Shown: positions 1-8,017, numbered from the stretch's first letter. The stretch is 63,369 nt of DNA from an uncultured Collinsella sp. (GCA_902494535.1 CABUTO010000007.1:1-63369); one strand, 5' to 3'. Made by a program: numbers and translations. The notes: a model not told the origin generated them from the letters alone.

Positions 1-97
1 ACGTTCGGCCGTGCGCGGGCGCCCGGTCGGCGGCCCGTTCTGGGCGCGCCTCAATCGTAGCCCGAGACAGTCCCAGGCTGACAATTTCGACTGTAAT

Positions 98-259
98 GGA
101 CGTTCTTAAATGACTAGTCATTGGGGACAGTCTTTAACGTTTGGCGAGAAGGACTGTCCCAATCTGCCGACACTTGGGGACGTTCCTAAAAGGCCGGCAC
201 ATAAGGAACGTCCCCAAGTGCCAAGGGTGTCCCGTTTGACTAGTCATTTAAGAACGTCC
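98..259. repeat. Nested inverted repeat (GGGGACGTTCC family)
   Basis: Two perfect 23-bp outer arms (98-120 and 237-259) enclose 17-bp perfect arms (171-187 and 204-220) and a looser pair around 121-132 and 151-162. All are built from GGGGAC-GTTCC and TGACTAGTCA words. Related sequence recurs near 28032, 52150, 54330 and 63228. The right outer arm runs into the 3' end of the EIIB-like gene at 244-738 and supplies its last codons and stop. It looks like a short non-coding repeat; mobility is inferred, not shown. Confidence 0.8.
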
Positions 260-738
260 CCAATGACTAGTTGGATGGGGTCGGGATTGGAGCTGGGGAG
301 GTAACGGATTTCTAGCTCTATGCCGAGTTCTTGTAGCTCTTTGAAGGCAGCGATGTCCGTATCGTCTACGGCGACTGCGGGCGTTATGGGGTGCTTGCCC
401 TCCCCCGCCTGCATATGGCCAATGCTGATCTTGGTGATCGGCACACCACCCTTAACCAGCGCGAGTGCATCCGTGGGCGACGCCACCATGATGAGAATCC
501 TTTGGCGCGGCGTTGCGGTATGAATGATGTCGACAGTCCTTTGCACCGAGAAAAACCGCGTCCAGACACCCTCGGGTGTCGCCACCCTCATAGGGGCCCA
601 CTTGCGCGAATCAGCCGCAATCTCATCGTTGACGATTAAAACAAGGTTGGAACCCACGACTTCGTTCCACAGCTCAACGTCTTGCCCGTAAATAAACCGG
701 TCATCGATGCGTGTGAGAAGAATCTTGGGTTGAGCCAT
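244..738 (-). CDS. PTS mannose/sorbose-family EIIB-like protein lacking the active-site His
   Basis: The 164-aa protein is a paralogue of the EIIB at 9981-10463; both open with (A)xPxILLTRID(D/N)R. EIIB subunits of this family are phosphorylated on a His in the motif RxDxRxxHGQ. Here the motif reads RIDDRFIYGQD, so the His is a Tyr (TAC), one transition away from CAC. The protein is therefore unlikely to transfer phosphate and may be decayed or regulatory. ATG at 738 was chosen over GTG at 744 because a GGGGTGG stretch precedes it and it matches the paralogue's start. The last codons (QLVIGDVLK) lie inside the flanking repeat, so the original C-terminus was probably replaced. No EIIA, EIIC or EIID lies beside it. 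Confidence 0.8.
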   Translation of the reverse strand: MAQPKILLTRIDDRFIYGQDVELWNEVVGSNLVLIVNDEIAADSRKWAPMRVATPEGVWTRFFSVQRTVDIIHTATPRQRILIMVASPTDALALVKGGVPITKISIGHMQAGEGKHPITPAVAVDDTDIAAFKELQELGIELEIRYLPSSNPDPIQLVIGDVLK

Positions 739-827
739 CGCCACCCCATTCTGTTTGAGACCCGTAAGAGCAAGACATCACGTCTCCAATATTAGTGCAT
801 TTAAAGTGAGAAAAGCCGTCAGAACAC

Positions 828-856
828 TTGCGCGGATTTGCGATGTCCCGTATCAT
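828..856 (+). promoter_or_regulatory. Promoter of tRNA-Thr
   Basis: TTGCGC (828-833), a 17-nt spacer and TATCAT (851-856) form a sigma70-type promoter about 40 nt upstream of the tRNA. Confidence 0.55.
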
Positions 857-895
857 AGACAGCCGTTGACGCCTCAGTTGCGTCATCACATGGCC

Positions 896-971
896 GCCAG
901 CGTAGCTCAGTTGGTAGAGCACCGCTCTCGTAAAGCGGGGGTCACCGGTTCGAGCCCGGTCGCTGGCTCCA
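896..971 (+). tRNA. tRNA-Thr (CGT anticodon)
   Basis: A 76-nt cloverleaf. Acceptor arms GCCAGCG and CGCTGGC pair, the anticodon stem CCGCT/AGCGG encloses the loop CTCGTAA (anticodon CGT), the T-arm has GGTTCGAGCC, and the CCA end is encoded. It stands alone between the EIIB-like gene and the yhcH-type gene, with its own promoter and terminator. Confidence 0.96.
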
Positions 972-982
972 TTGCACAAGAT

Positions 983-1006
983 AGCCGCCTTCGGGCGGCT
1001 TTTTTG
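983..1006 (+). terminator. Intrinsic terminator of tRNA-Thr
   Basis: Stem AGCCGCC-TTCG-GGCGGCT is followed by a T run, 12 nt after the tRNA. Confidence 0.9.
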
Positions 1007-1075
1007 TTGCCGATTTCGAGCGCGCATCCGCCAATCCAAGCACAACGCCGTCGGCAACCCCCCTACTCAACAACA

Positions 1076-1121
1076 AGCCCCGCCAACCGCAATCCCCAAG
1101 GGGACCGCGATCAGCGGGGCT
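1076..1121 (-). terminator. Possible terminator after the yhcH-type gene
   Basis: Arms AGCCCCGC and GCGGGGCT surround a shorter GGTCCCC/GGGGATT hairpin. On the minus strand TTGTTGTTG follows. The U tract is poor, so the call is tentative. Confidence 0.4.
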
Positions 1122-1167
1122 CAAACGCGTTCCCCAAGGGAAATCACGCTAGCTCACGAGCAGTTCG

Positions 1168-1641
1168 TTACTCTTCCCAGTAAGCATCTGCAAGCAGCTT
1201 AAAGCAAATCTTCTTGACCGGCTGCGCGCCATCGCCCGGGAACTCGAGCGTGGGCATGTGAGGCTCGCCGGCAACGAACAGCGCGAACTTGTCGTCGGCA
1301 AGATCGCCGGCAATCGAGGCGTCTGAATCGACCAGGTCGTAGTCGTCCTTCTCGTCAAACTCCTGGACCAGCGTCAGGCTGCCCGTGGCAACCTTAAAGG
1401 CCTCGCGACCCTCAATGTCGATCTGCAGGTCGTGATAGCGCTGATGCGTCTCGTAGTGAGCCTCTGCCTCGGGACGCGTCGTGGGAGCCATGACGTTCGC
1501 AAAGACCTTGTCGCCCAGAATCGGATGGCTGCCGACCTCGAGCTCCGCCGGGTCGTTCTCCTCGAGCCAGTCGATCAGCACGTCGAGGCCCTTGAGCATT
1601 CCGCGGTACTCCTCGATATCGCCCAGTGCACCGTAAATCAT
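1168..1641 (-). CDS. YhcH/YjgK/YiaL-family protein (NanQ-type sugar anomerase)
   Basis: The 157-aa, single-domain protein has the family length and hallmarks: MIYG start, a central HYETHQRYHDLQ segment with the conserved His/Glu cluster, EGPE-like GEPHMP and a C-terminal VKKICFK strand. Family members form a small cupin-like barrel that binds a metal. NanQ/YhcH of E. coli speeds sialic acid anomerisation, and relatives sit in amino-sugar operons. A GAGGGG Shine-Dalgarno sequence precedes the ATG. The gene lies 32 nt downstream of a nagA relic on the same strand, which suggests an ancestral nagA-yhcH transcription unit. The substrate is not evident from sequence. Confidence 0.8.
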   Translation of the reverse strand: MIYGALGDIEEYRGMLKGLDVLIDWLEENDPAELEVGSHPILGDKVFANVMAPTTRPEAEAHYETHQRYHDLQIDIEGREAFKVATGSLTLVQEFDEKDDYDLVDSDASIAGDLADDKFALFVAGEPHMPTLEFPGDGAQPVKKICFKLLADAYWEE

Positions 1642-1673
1642 CTAAATCCCCTCTCGGATCGCTTCTTTGGCGG

Positions 1674-1805
1674 CTACTCGGCAAACGCGTTACCGACGCT
1701 GTTGCCGCCCGCATACGTCTCGACCAGGGTAAGGTCGGGATTGAACACGACAACGTCGGCGTCGCGCCCCGACATAATGCTATCGCACTTGTCGTCGACA
1801 TGAGC
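1674..1805 (-). pseudogene. C-terminal relic of a second N-acetylhexosamine-6-phosphate deacetylase (nagA type)
   Basis: Read on the minus strand, this stretch encodes about 43 codons ending in a stop (AHVDDKCDSIMSGRD ... LVETYAGGNSVGNAFAE). They align without gaps to the last 43 residues of the intact deacetylase at 4533-5702 (AHIEDKCGSIMPGRD ... LVETYVGGQSVGNAFTE). Nothing upstream continues the match: about 30 nt beyond its 5' edge the lacC-type gene ends. This is the tail of a deleted nagA paralogue left in front of the yhcH-type gene. It has no start codon of its own in frame, so it is probably not translated. Confidence 0.85.
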
Positions 1806-1838
1806 TAGCAATCGATGCCGGGGCCGACGCCCAAGCCC

Positions 1839-2774
1839 TTACAGCTCGGTCACGACAACGCCGTTGTAGACCTCGTCCCAACGGTCCATGACCAGATGGC
1901 CGGTCATGGGATCCATGGCATTGAGCTTGCCGCAGGTGTTGGCGGTACGCAGTACCGTCTCGTCGTCTGCGCCAGCAGCGATGGCATGTGCGAAGCCTGC
2001 GATAGTGGAGTCACCAGAGCCCGTGGCGTTAACGGCGGGGATATCGGGGGTCTTGGCGCGGAACGCACGGCCGTTATGGAAACCAACGGAGCCGGCAGCG
2101 CCCATGGATACGACGACCCAGGGGATATCGGAGAAGCGGGCGTCAGAGGCGAGCGCGGAACGGAGCTCGTCCACATCGTCGGTGGTAAAGCTCGTGCCCA
2201 GAAGGCCGTTAATTTCGGTCAGGTTAGGCTTAACCAGCTCAGGCTTGACCTCGGACTTGAGCGCAGCCTCGAGCGAGGCGCCCGAGGTATCGAGCAGCAC
2301 CTTGGCGCCGGCGTTCTCTGCAATGCCCGTGATCTTGGCGTAGTAGTCTGCCTCGACACCGCGGGGCAGAGAACCCGAAATGGTGACGACGTCGGCCTTG
2401 CTCGCAAGCTCGGTAAACTTGGCGGTAAAGGCATCGAGCTCCTCGGGGGCAATCGTCGGGCCGCTCTCGAGCAGCTCGGTCTGGTTGCCGGCGTGGAGGA
2501 TGTTGAGGCAAATACGAGTCTCGCCCTTGATGGGTACAAAATCATTCTTAATGCCGTTGGCATCCATGAGCTCAGCCATGTAGGCGCCCATGTGGCCACC
2601 GAGCAGACCGGTCGCCACAACGTCGTCGCCCAGTTGACCCAGCACACGGGCCACGTTGAGGCCCTTGCCGCCAGCGGTCTTTTCGGGCGTCACACGGTTA
2701 ACGTCGTCGATAACGAGCTCATCGAGCTGATAGCGCGTGTCGACAGACGGATTCATCGTAACGGTGAGGATCAT
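1839..2774 (-). CDS. lacC: Tagatose-6-phosphate kinase (LacC-like, PfkB family)
   Basis: The 311-aa protein should phosphorylate tagatose-6-P (or fructose-1-P) with ATP to the bisphosphate. It shows the PfkB signatures: AGGKGLN (34-40), the ISGSLPRG motif near 133 and the C-terminal NATGSGDST catalytic-base motif near 250. The opening MILTVTMNPSVDTRYQLDE and the DDVNRV segment resemble staphylococcal LacC more than FruK. An AAGGAG site precedes the ATG at 8 nt. It sits in the amino-sugar island with AgaS- and NagA-type enzymes, where tagatose-6-P would be the product of GalN-6-P isomerisation/deamination. 1-Phosphofructokinase is the main alternative, but no fru genes are nearby. Confidence 0.78.
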   Translation of the reverse strand: MILTVTMNPSVDTRYQLDELVIDDVNRVTPEKTAGGKGLNVARVLGQLGDDVVATGLLGGHMGAYMAELMDANGIKNDFVPIKGETRICLNILHAGNQTELLESGPTIAPEELDAFTAKFTELASKADVVTISGSLPRGVEADYYAKITGIAENAGAKVLLDTSGASLEAALKSEVKPELVKPNLTEINGLLGTSFTTDDVDELRSALASDARFSDIPWVVVSMGAAGSVGFHNGRAFRAKTPDIPAVNATGSGDSTIAGFAHAIAAGADDETVLRTANTCGKLNAMDPMTGHLVMDRWDEVYNGVVVTEL

Positions 2775-2833
2775 TTTTAGCTCCTTATCTCGCAGGCTCC
2801 TTGTGCCTCGCGATACGAGTCGACAAAACGGAA

Positions 2834-3715
2834 TTACAGAATCTCAATCGTGAACGAGCGAACGACGGTCTCCTTGGGCTTGGCGACAAGGCAGCCGCGC
2901 TTATGCTCAAGCACGTCGTCCTCATCGGAGCAGGTCGAGAGACCGCCCCAAGGCTCAACCGCCACAAAATCGCCCTCGGGCTTGCTCCACACAATGAGAT
3001 ATGGGAAGCCCTCAAAGCTCAGGCGGACGCCCTTGTCCTCGCCCTTTTTGGAAAGCGTGACCTGACGGCTCTCGAGCACGTCAAAGATGGTCTCCGCAAA
3101 ATCGAAGAGCTCGTGCGACAGGGGCAGCGTCTTTCCCACCATGGGGTTCTTGGAGCGATTGGTCACGTCAATCAAGCCAGTCGAAGGGACAGCGGTGCAG
3201 AGCTCCGCAGCCTCGTCCTTCTCAAAGCGCAACTCGTAGTCCGTATAGGCCTCGCCCTCATCGAGCGGACACCTAAAGCCGGGATGACCGCCAATAAAGA
3301 ACGGCATGTCCTCGGTGCCCTCGTTGGTGACCTCGTAGGAAACGCGCACGGCAGCGTCCTCGAGCGTATAGCGGGCGACAAGCTTAAACGGATACGGATA
3401 ATCGCTCAGCAGCGCGGCGTTATCCTCCGAAGCCAGGCACATCGCCAGCTCGTTCTCGCTCTGGCTCAGCAGCTTCCACTCCTGTTTGCGCGCAAACCCA
3501 TGGCGAGCGAGCTTTACATGATGCCCGGCAAACGTCATGGCGTTGTTATCGCGCAAGCCTCCGCAAATCGGGAAGCAAATCGGTGCCTGGCCGGACCACA
3601 CGGCGGGATCGCCCTGCCACAAATACTCGCGACCTCCGGCCTCGATCGAGGTAAACGAACCACCAGCCGTGGACACCTTAATAGAAATCGAATCGTTGGA
3701 GAGAGCGTATTCCAT
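2834..3715 (-). CDS. Aldose 1-epimerase family protein (LacX-like)
   Basis: The 293-aa galactose-mutarotase-fold protein has the family's catalytic His in FIGGHPGFRCPL, an early ICFPICGGLRDN segment, and a late PWGGLST motif. Members interconvert alpha and beta anomers of hexoses or hexose phosphates in the cytoplasm. LacX of Gram-positive lac operons is similar in length and layout. ATG at 3715 was chosen because AAAGGAT lies 8 nt upstream; an in-frame ATG 12 codons earlier has no such site. It is 59 nt upstream of the lacC-type gene on the same strand, so the two are probably co-transcribed. The true sugar substrate is unknown. Confidence 0.8.
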   Translation of the reverse strand: MEYALSNDSISIKVSTAGGSFTSIEAGGREYLWQGDPAVWSGQAPICFPICGGLRDNNAMTFAGHHVKLARHGFARKQEWKLLSQSENELAMCLASEDNAALLSDYPYPFKLVARYTLEDAAVRVSYEVTNEGTEDMPFFIGGHPGFRCPLDEGEAYTDYELRFEKDEAAELCTAVPSTGLIDVTNRSKNPMVGKTLPLSHELFDFAETIFDVLESRQVTLSKKGEDKGVRLSFEGFPYLIVWSKPEGDFVAVEPWGGLSTCSDEDDVLEHKRGCLVAKPKETVVRSFTIEIL

Positions 3716-3783
3716 TGCCCATCCTTTCGAACAACTGCTTTTTGCTCGCAAGCACCCGTCTCGGCCCTAACCAAAGGACAAAC

Positions 3784-3807
3784 CCGTACGTTCATCGATG
3801 CGTACGG
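3784..3807. promoter_or_regulatory. Palindrome in the divergent promoter region
   Basis: CCGTACG and CGTACGG arms, 10 nt apart, lie between the divergently transcribed mutarotase-like and flavodoxin genes. This is a plausible operator, but no matching second copy was found. Confidence 0.35.
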
Positions 3808-3872
3808 TATCCCAGCCATGTAACGGGGGTACCATACAGACATTGATGCAATTACAGCTGAAAGGCCTTCTT

Positions 3873-4457
3873 ATGCGAACCATCATCCTCTACGCCTCGC
3901 GCCATCACGGCAATACGAAAAAGCTCGTGGACGCCATCGTCGAGGCACACCCCGAGATCGATACCCTCGACGTCAAGGCACTCGGTAAAAACGAGTATCC
4001 CAACCTGCACGAATATCATCTGATCGGTGTCGCCACGGGCATCTATTACTCCGAGATCGACAAGGACATGGCACGAGTGCTCACGAACGTGCTGCAGCCG
4101 CAGGACAAGGTGTTTGGCCTTATGACCTACGGTGGCAAAAACAAGTGGTACGGCAAGGATATCGATGGCATCTGCCGCATGAGGCAGGCCATCTTTATGG
4201 GTGTCTACGGCTGCCCCGGCTTTGATACGTGGGGGCCGTTCAAACTCGCCGGCGGTGTCCAAAAGGGACACCCGACCGCTGAGGAAATTAAGGGCGCCGT
4301 CGACTTCTTCGACAAGATCGAAGACGAGTATGGCGACATCATCGTCGAAGAATACGCCAAGCGCGAGAAGCGCCTAGCATACGAGAAGGAGCATCCTGCA
4401 GGAGGCCTGGTGGCCGGCGTCAAGCGCACGGCAAAGAAGATCGCTAACAAGCTGTAA
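3873..4457 (+). CDS. Flavodoxin family protein
   Basis: The 194-aa cytoplasmic protein starts with the FMN phosphate-binding loop ILYASRHHGNTKKL and keeps the flavodoxin layout (ATGIYYSEID in the second strand, GLMTYGG later). It probably carries electrons or reduces a small substrate using FMN. A basic tail (VKRTAKKIANKL) follows the fold. ATG at 3873 was preferred to an in-frame ATG 25 codons upstream because AAAGG precedes it and the protein then begins at the first beta strand. It is divergent from the sugar genes and followed by its own terminator. Its partner is unknown. Confidence 0.83.
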   Translation: MRTIILYASRHHGNTKKLVDAIVEAHPEIDTLDVKALGKNEYPNLHEYHLIGVATGIYYSEIDKDMARVLTNVLQPQDKVFGLMTYGGKNKWYGKDIDGICRMRQAIFMGVYGCPGFDTWGPFKLAGGVQKGHPTAEEIKGAVDFFDKIEDEYGDIIVEEYAKREKRLAYEKEHPAGGLVAGVKRTAKKIANKL

Positions 4458-4488
4458 CTGTGAAGGTGCTTTTGAGCGTTTAACCCAT

Positions 4489-4526
4489 ACGGCGGGTCCG
4501 AGCAGATTCGGGCCCGCCGTCTTTTT
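4489..4526 (+). terminator. Intrinsic terminator after the flavodoxin gene
   Basis: ACGGCGGG...CCCGCCGT stem with CTTTTT, 31 nt after the stop. It also separates the convergent nagA-type gene. Confidence 0.85.
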
Positions 4527-4532
4527 CTATCG

Positions 4533-5702
4533 TTACTCGGTAAAGGCGTTGCCGACGCTCTGGCCGCCAACATACGTCTCGACGAGGGTAAGCTCATGGT
4601 CGAACACGACAAAGTCGGCGTCGCGACCCGGCATGATGCTGCCGCACTTATCCTCGATGTGCGCGGAGCGTGCCGGCACCTCGGTTGCCATGCGAATGGC
4701 GATATCGGCGCTGGCGATGCCCCAATCGACAATGTTCTTGACGCCCTGGGCAAGCGTGAGCACCGAGCCGGCAATGCTCTTGCCGTCGGCGAGCCAGCAC
4801 AGGTTGTCCTTCATGATGACGTCCATGCCACCACTGGTGTAGCTGCCCTCGGGCATGCCGCCGCAGCCCAGGCAGTCAGTGATGAGCACCGTGTGTTGCC
4901 AGCCCTTTGCCTGCAGCAGCGCCTTGATGGCGGCAGGGTTAACGTGCTTGCCGTCACAGATGATCTCGGCGTAGGTCTCGGGCGTGGACATGGCGGCGCC
5001 CACGACACCGGGCTCACGGTGATGCAGGCCGCGCTGGCCGTTATAGGTATGCGTAAAGCAGCTGGCGCCGGCGTTGATGGCGGCGATGCACTCATCGTAG
5101 GTGGCGTCGGAGTGACCGATGCTGGTCACCACACCCTTGGCGTTCAGAGCAGCCGCATAAGCAGCGGCACCGTCGCGCTCGGCCGCCATGGCGCTCTTAA
5201 CGATGCGACCACCCGCAGCCTCCTGCCACTGATCGAAGACCTCCTCGGAGGGATCGATGAGGTAAGCGGGGTTCTGCGCGCCCACGTGCTTCATGGTAAA
5301 GAAGGGGCCCTCCAGGTAGATGCCCTGAATGCGGGCACCGCAGAAGTCGGGGCCGCGACCCTCGTCCGCCTGAGCGATGGCGGCGCAGGCGTCCTTGATC
5401 TGCTCGACGCCATCGGTGAACGTCGTGGGCAGCCAGCTGGTGGTACCGCGACGGGCGAGCTCGGTCGAGCTGATATCGATGCCCTCGGGATCGTTATCGG
5501 TAGTTGAGTGGTTGTAGAAGCCATGGATGTGAGTATCGACCATACCCGGCGCGATCCACGATCCCGTGTAGTCCTTAATCTCGCAAGAGGGCTCGTCGGC
5601 CTGCCAGGCGCCAAAGACGCCATCCTCGACCATAAGATAGCCGCCCAGTTGCGGGCCTGCCGGCAAGAAGAACTTGTCAGCCTTAATTGCGTACGTGCTC
5701 AT
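4533..5702 (-). CDS. nagA: N-acetylgalactosamine/N-acetylglucosamine-6-phosphate deacetylase
   Basis: The 389-aa amidohydrolase removes the acetyl group from GlcNAc-6-P or, given its AgaS and PTS neighbours, GalNAc-6-P (AgaA role). Visible metal and catalytic positions are HIHG (H58, H60), EGPF (E131), GHSD (H197), FTHTYNG (H218) and the catalytic Asp in ITDCLGCGG (D276). ATG at 5702 has GAGGAG 7 nt upstream; GTG two codons earlier is too close to that site. A terminator separates it from agaS upstream, so it probably has its own promoter or is reached by readthrough. A 43-codon relic of a paralogue lies at 1674-1805. Confidence 0.9.
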   Translation of the reverse strand: MSTYAIKADKFFLPAGPQLGGYLMVEDGVFGAWQADEPSCEIKDYTGSWIAPGMVDTHIHGFYNHSTTDNDPEGIDISSTELARRGTTSWLPTTFTDGVEQIKDACAAIAQADEGRGPDFCGARIQGIYLEGPFFTMKHVGAQNPAYLIDPSEEVFDQWQEAAGGRIVKSAMAAERDGAAAYAAALNAKGVVTSIGHSDATYDECIAAINAGASCFTHTYNGQRGLHHREPGVVGAAMSTPETYAEIICDGKHVNPAAIKALLQAKGWQHTVLITDCLGCGGMPEGSYTSGGMDVIMKDNLCWLADGKSIAGSVLTLAQGVKNIVDWGIASADIAIRMATEVPARSAHIEDKCGSIMPGRDADFVVFDHELTLVETYVGGQSVGNAFTE

Positions 5703-5759
5703 ATGCACTCCTCGCTTCTAAAGCAGTTGACTGTGGTGATGCTTATACCCAGCTCACGT

Positions 5760-5801
5760 AAAACAAAAAGCGCCCGCCCGCCGTTATGAGCGGACGGGCG
5801 C
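5760..5801 (-). terminator. Intrinsic terminator after agaS
   Basis: GCGCCCGtCCG/CGGgCGGGCGC-type stem followed on the minus strand by TTTTTGTTT, 19 nt past the agaS stop. Confidence 0.88.
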
Positions 5802-5819
5802 CCTTACAGGGGGACGCGA

Positions 5820-6986
5820 TTAAGCGGTGAAGGGGTGAATCGTCACGCCCTTAACCACGCGGTTGACCGTGCCAGTGGGGCTCGGCGTGTCGGGCGTGTT
5901 GCCCACGCGCACGGAGTTGAGCAGGCTGATAGCCTGGGCAAACATCACGAACGGCAGAGCAAGGTAGCCCTCGGGAAGTGCCTCGTAGCCCTTAAAGGTG
6001 AAGGACTCGCCCTCGTAGACGGTGGCACCTTCCTGCTGAACGGCGATGGTGTGCTGAGCGATCTCGTCGCCACCGATCTCGTTGAGGATGTCGATGTCGT
6101 ACTGACGGGTGTAGGCGTCGTTATTGACGAACACGAAGACGAGCGTCTTATCGTCGACGAAGGACTTAGGTCCATGACGATAGCCCATGGAGGTGTCGTA
6201 GGAAGTAGCGACCAGACCGTGAGCGAGCTCGAGGATCTTGAGCTGGCTCTCCTGGGCAAGGCCACCGAAGGAGCCAGAACCCAAGTAGGTCACGCGGTTG
6301 AAGTCGCCAGCCAGGTAATCGGCGATCTCGGGCTCACGGGAGATGACCTCCTCGCCCATCTTGGCAATCGTCTCGACCCACTCGGCCTTCTGCTCATCAG
6401 AGGCAGTGTCGAAAATAAGGGTAGAGAGCAGGGTCATGCAGGAATAAGAACCGGTCATGGCGAAGCCCTTGTCGTTGGCGCGCGGAATGAGCAGCGTCAG
6501 CGCGTTGGGATCATCGGCAGACTCGACGGCGAGCTTGCCCTCGGGAGCGCAGGTGATGTTGAGGAACTTGACGTTGTGGACGAGCTCCTTGGCAACGGCA
6601 ACGGCGGCAAGGCTCTCGGGGCTGTTGCCAGAGCGGGCGAAGGAAACCACGAGCGTGGGATCCTCGGCGCGCAGGAAGTCGCGCGGGGCGCTCACGATGT
6701 CGGTCGTGGCGATGGGCTTAAAGTCGTAGAGATCAGTGTTGCCAGCGTGACGCAGGTACGGGGCGCAGGTATCGCCAACGTAGTCGGACGTACCGGCACC
6801 GGTGAAGACAACGGACAGACGACCCTCGCCCATAGCGCGAGCCTCGGCCAGGAAGGCCTCGATGGCCTCCTTGTTCTCGCGATAGATGTTGAGCGTATCA
6901 CGCCAAAGCTCGGGCTGCTGAGCAATCTCGGCCGTGGTGATCTGGGCGCCGAGCTCGGTGAGCTCCTCGACACTCTTCTCGAACAT
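5820..6986 (-). CDS. agaS: Galactosamine-6-phosphate deaminase/isomerase, AgaS family
   Basis: The 388-aa protein carries two SIS domains. Sugar-phosphate-binding motifs are FTGAGTSDYVG (about 61-71), SFARSGNSPES (about 114-124) and YLGSGSFGGLA in the second domain, followed by ELAHG and GYRHGPKSF. Length and motifs fit AgaS, which converts galactosamine-6-P to tagatose-6-P with release of ammonia in the aga pathway. A GAGAGG site precedes the ATG. It follows the GntR regulator gene and has a TATAAT promoter overlapped by a palindromic operator. A glucosamine-6-P isomerase role in another ketose pathway is the alternative. Confidence 0.87.
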   Translation of the reverse strand: MFEKSVEELTELGAQITTAEIAQQPELWRDTLNIYRENKEAIEAFLAEARAMGEGRLSVVFTGAGTSDYVGDTCAPYLRHAGNTDLYDFKPIATTDIVSAPRDFLRAEDPTLVVSFARSGNSPESLAAVAVAKELVHNVKFLNITCAPEGKLAVESADDPNALTLLIPRANDKGFAMTGSYSCMTLLSTLIFDTASDEQKAEWVETIAKMGEEVISREPEIADYLAGDFNRVTYLGSGSFGGLAQESQLKILELAHGLVATSYDTSMGYRHGPKSFVDDKTLVFVFVNNDAYTRQYDIDILNEIGGDEIAQHTIAVQQEGATVYEGESFTFKGYEALPEGYLALPFVMFAQAISLLNSVRVGNTPDTPSPTGTVNRVVKGVTIHPFTA

Positions 6987-7025
6987 TTCTAATACCTCTC
7001 TCTAGAAGTAATCCTCTGACGTGCA

Positions 7026-7061
7026 ATTATACACTTCGGTTGGTTATCTGGTAGTAACCAG
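7026..7061 (-). promoter_or_regulatory. agaS promoter with GntR-type operator
   Basis: On the minus strand a TATAAT -10 box (7026-7031) is preceded by 17 nt. The palindrome CTGGTnnnnACCAG (7048-7061) covers the -35 position. The same 13-bp core, CTGGTAGTAACCA, occurs in front of the PTS operon at 11341-11353, so the adjacent GntR protein is the likely binder. Confidence 0.7.
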
Positions 7062-7100
7062 TTAAATGCAAAGAATCATCATATGGAAACGATGCGAACA

Positions 7101-7832
7101 CTAGTCGCTACGCTGGTGGTAAACCTTGTATTTAAACTGATCGGCACGAGCAACCGAGAGTGTGTACTCCACAACCTCGTTTGACTCGTTATACGTAGTC
7201 CTGACCAAATCGAGCACAGGCGAGCCCTCGACAATTCTCAAAAGGTGGGCATCGGTGGGACGGGCTATGCTCGCATAGAACTCCTCTTCGGCCACGCGTA
7301 TCTTTTGCTGAAAGTCTTGCTCAATCACATCGTAAAGCGGCTTACGCTCCAGCAGCGGCCGCTTTAGGGACAGAAATTGACGAACCGGTAGATAGCTGCG
7401 TTCGACCATCATGGGCATGTTGTCGGCAGAACGAAGGCGCTTGAGCTTAAAAATGCGATCACCGATGCGCAATCCCATATGCTCGGCCAGATTCTTATCG
7501 GCCTCCATCTCGCAAAACTCGAGAATCGTGGTCTCGGGTTCTCGACCCATCGCGCGCATCTGCTCGGTAAAGCTGTAGGACTGCATAAGATTGGTTGCTT
7601 TTGCCGAACGGTCGGTCACAAAGGTACCGCGACCGTGCTGCCGAACCACCAGTCCTAAACGCTCCAGTTCCTGCAGAGCCAGGCGTACCGTAGTGCGCGA
7701 GAGACCATAGCGCTCCGAAAGTTCGCGCTCGGAAGGAATCATGTCACCGGCGCGATATTCATGGTCAATCTTTTCGGTCAGAATATCGACCAGCTGATCG
7801 TACAGCGGTTGCTTACGCGCTCCGATCGCCAT
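7101..7832 (-). CDS. GntR/HutC-family transcriptional regulator with UTRA domain
   Basis: The 243-aa protein has an N-terminal winged helix (residues 8-75; IPSERELSERYGLSRTTVRLALQ and the RGTFV wing) and a C-terminal UTRA ligand domain (about 95-235). HutC-type members include AgaR2, DasR and NagR, which sense amino-sugar phosphates. Position between agaS and the PTS operon, plus a shared CTGGTAGTAACCA site at both, makes it the probable local repressor, released by a sugar phosphate. AGGGAGG lies upstream of the ATG. The effector is inferred from neighbours only. Confidence 0.85.
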   Translation of the reverse strand: MAIGARKQPLYDQLVDILTEKIDHEYRAGDMIPSERELSERYGLSRTTVRLALQELERLGLVVRQHGRGTFVTDRSAKATNLMQSYSFTEQMRAMGREPETTILEFCEMEADKNLAEHMGLRIGDRIFKLKRLRSADNMPMMVERSYLPVRQFLSLKRPLLERKPLYDVIEQDFQQKIRVAEEEFYASIARPTDAHLLRIVEGSPVLDLVRTTYNESNEVVEYTLSVARADQFKYKVYHQRSD

Positions 7833-7911
7833 TCTATCCTCCCTTTTGCTCGAATTCGGCTAACTACCTAGGGTGTTATGCATTATCTGTCTGCCACACC
7901 CGAATCATTAA

Positions 7912-7951
7912 GAAAACAAAAGCCGCGCGCTCTTTCGAGCACGCGGCTTTT
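7912..7951 (-). terminator. Intrinsic terminator after the PTS operon
   Basis: AAAAGCCGCGcGCTC-TTTC-GAGCaCGCGGCTTTT stem followed on the minus strand by TTTGTTTTC, between the EIID stop and the GntR gene. Confidence 0.88.
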
Positions 7952-8017
7952 AACATACACATGGCTTAAGGGGTCGGGGTGTGAGCCGCGTAGGGACACA
8001 CCCCTCAAGCTAGAGCC

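Noticed and set aside
1412..1801. 129-codon minus-strand ORF over the nagA relic and yhcH-type gene
   Set aside because: It is out of frame with both; the relic is read in another frame, where it matches the intact NagA.
1815..2780. Long open frame on the plus strand opposite the lacC-type gene
   Set aside because: It is the antisense shadow of a clear PfkB-family gene in GC-rich DNA and has no ribosome-binding site.
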